Shown in pieces: positions 5,605 through 6,431 of a DNA stretch of 6,431 nt (the stretch's first letter is position 1; each line of letters begins with the position of its first letter). A program made the translations under genes and the position numbers. The notes under the pieces are model-generated. The model did not search any database. It was not told where the DNA came from and worked only from the letters and a program-made list of their open reading frames with translations. Source of the stretch: Modestobacter sp. GTDB taxonomy: Bacteria > Actinomycetota > Actinomycetes > Mycobacteriales > Geodermatophilaceae. The stretch lies in contig JAOPWO010000012.1 in assembly GCA_025965635.1 (NCBI GenBank), positions 1-6,431 of the forward strand, given 5' to 3'.

Positions 5605-6431
5605 GGTCGAGGTGACGGCTGCCGCACCCCCCACCCCCACCCCCACCACGCTGGGCGAGCTCCGCGACAGCGGGGCCACCGCCCGGCCGGTCAAGGCCGA
5701 GATCCGCGCCAACCTGCTCGCCCGGCTGGCCGCCGGCGAGCCGACCCTCCCCGGCATCGTCGGGTTCGAGGACACCGTCGTGCCCGAGGTCGAACGCGCG
5801 TTGATCGCCGGCCACGACCTGGTGCTCCTCGGCGAACGGGGCCAGGGCAAGACGCGCCTGATCCGCACCCTGGTCGGCCTGCTCGACGAGTGGACGCCGG
5901 TGCTGGTCGGCAGCGAGCTGAACGAGCACCCGCTGGCGCCGATCAGCGTCTGGGCGCACCGGCAGATCGCCGCCCACGGCGACGCCACCCCCGTCGGCTG
6001 GCTGCACCGCAGCGACCGCTACGGCGAGAAGCTGGCCACCCCCGACACCTCGGTCGGTGACCTGATCGGTGACGTCGACCCGATCAAGGTCGCCGAGGGC
6101 CGCACGCTGGGCGACCCCGAGACGGTGCACTACGGCCTGGTGCCGCGCACCAACCGCGGCATCTTCAGCATCAACGAACTGCCCGACCTGGCCGAGCGGA
6201 TCCAGGTGGCGCTGCTCAACGTGCTGGAGGAGCGGGACATCCAGATCCGCGGGTACCGGCTGCGGCTGCCGCTGGACCTGCTGCTGGTGGCCAGCGCCAA
6301 CCCGGAGGACTACACCAACCGCGGGCGGATCATCACCCCGCTCAAGGACCGCTTCGGCGCCGAGGTCCGCACCCACTACCCGATCGAGCTGGCCGACGAG
6401 ATCCGGCTGCTGCACCAGGAGGCGCAGACGA
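5603..6431 (+). CDS. AAA+ ATPase, magnesium-chelatase/sigma-54-activator-like (partial)
   Basis: The first 276 codons are visible; the 3' end lies beyond the window. After a Thr/Pro-rich start and the segment LGELRDSG come ATPase features: Walker A GERGQGKT (77-84), Walker B GIFSINELPDL (186-196, with Asn191-Glu192 instead of the usual Asp-Glu) and a sensor-1-like segment LLVASANPEDYTNRGR around Asn233, then LKDRF. This pattern is that of proteins labelled magnesium chelatase or sigma-54-interacting regulator in actinobacterial genomes, related to the ChlI/BchI and MoxR groups. Such ATPases often act with a von Willebrand factor A domain partner, which would be expected to the right but is not in view. 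There is no sign of a sigma-54 GAFTGA loop, so the regulator label is doubtful. The start may be the GTG at 5603 (AGGGGG 10 bases upstream) or at 5612. It diverges from ilvA across 93 bases. The process it serves is unknown. Confidence 0.86.
   Translation, partial: MVEVTAAAPPTPTPTTLGELRDSGATARPVKAEIRANLLARLAAGEPTLPGIVGFEDTVVPEVERALIAGHDLVLLGERGQGKTRLIRTLVGLLDEWTPVLVGSELNEHPLAPISVWAHRQIAAHGDATPVGWLHRSDRYGEKLATPDTSVGDLIGDVDPIKVAEGRTLGDPETVHYGLVPRTNRGIFSINELPDLAERIQVALLNVLEERDIQIRGYRLRLPLDLLLVASANPEDYTNRGRIITPLKDRFGAEVRTHYPIELADEIRLLHQEAQT
5626..5648 (+). repeat. ACCCCC-type short tandem repeat in the AAA+ gene
   Basis: C runs of 6, 5 and 5 bases separated by single A residues form nearly three units of a 6-base repeat, coding for the Pro/Thr-rich stretch PPTPTPTT near the N-terminus. 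Gain or loss of a whole unit would stay in frame and add or remove a Thr-Pro pair, while slippage inside a C run would shift the frame. The opposite strand has the matching G runs. Confidence 0.7.

Noticed and set aside
4236..5627. A 463-codon minus-strand frame overlapping ilvA.
   Set aside because: It is Arg/Gly-rich and without motifs. The overlapping frame contains every PLP-enzyme and ACT motif in order.
5585..6415. A 276-codon minus-strand frame antisense to the AAA+ gene.
   Set aside because: The plus strand carries Walker A, Walker B and sensor motifs in one continuous frame, so the minus-strand frame is a shadow.
1..6431. Search for CRISPR arrays, insertion sequences, tRNA or rRNA genes, toxin-antitoxin pairs and phage or defence genes.
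   Set aside because: None is seen. There are no spaced direct repeats, transposase motifs or terminal inverted repeats, and composition is even throughout.

Overview
The window is very GC-rich, with strong G/C preference at third codon positions, GTG starts and a mycothiol-dependent enzyme, so it comes from an actinobacterium. The protein sequences and layout suggest a high-GC soil group such as Geodermatophilaceae or a relative, but this is inference: there is no rRNA or other marker to fix the taxon. It reads as ordinary chromosomal housekeeping DNA. I see no mobile elements, CRISPR arrays, tRNA or rRNA genes, or phage genes.

Left block (1-1089, minus strand): mca, encoding mycothiol S-conjugate amidase, is followed by a small membrane protein. 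Their stop and start codons overlap in a GTGA, and the small gene runs off the left edge. Middle-left block (1272-2112, plus strand): greA, a transcript-cleavage factor, is followed after 10 bases by a small RNHCP-family zinc-ribbon protein of unknown function. The mca and greA operons diverge from a shared 182-base region that holds a candidate greA promoter and a two-tier hairpin just before the greA ribosome binding site. The divergent mca/greA pairing matches what I recall from mycobacteria.

Middle-right block (2152-5509, minus strand): ilvA, a single-ACT threonine ammonia-lyase, is followed after 22 bases by an M3 metallopeptidase of the Dcp (peptidyl-dipeptidase) type. The two probably form one transcript. 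This operon converges on the greA operon across 39 bases containing a GC hairpin that may stop transcription from both sides. Right edge (from 5603, plus strand): the first 276 codons of an AAA+ ATPase of the magnesium-chelatase/sigma-54-activator-like type, divergent from ilvA and cut by the window end.

The functions cover thiol-based detoxification (Mca), rescue of stalled RNA polymerase (GreA), peptide turnover and isoleucine precursor supply (Dcp, IlvA), and an uncharacterised ATP-driven remodelling protein. I did not find a clearly new multi-gene system. The least explained elements are the RNHCP protein paired with greA, the small membrane protein coupled to mca, the AAA+ protein with an Asn-Glu Walker B and a repeat-encoded N-terminus, and the greA leader structure.
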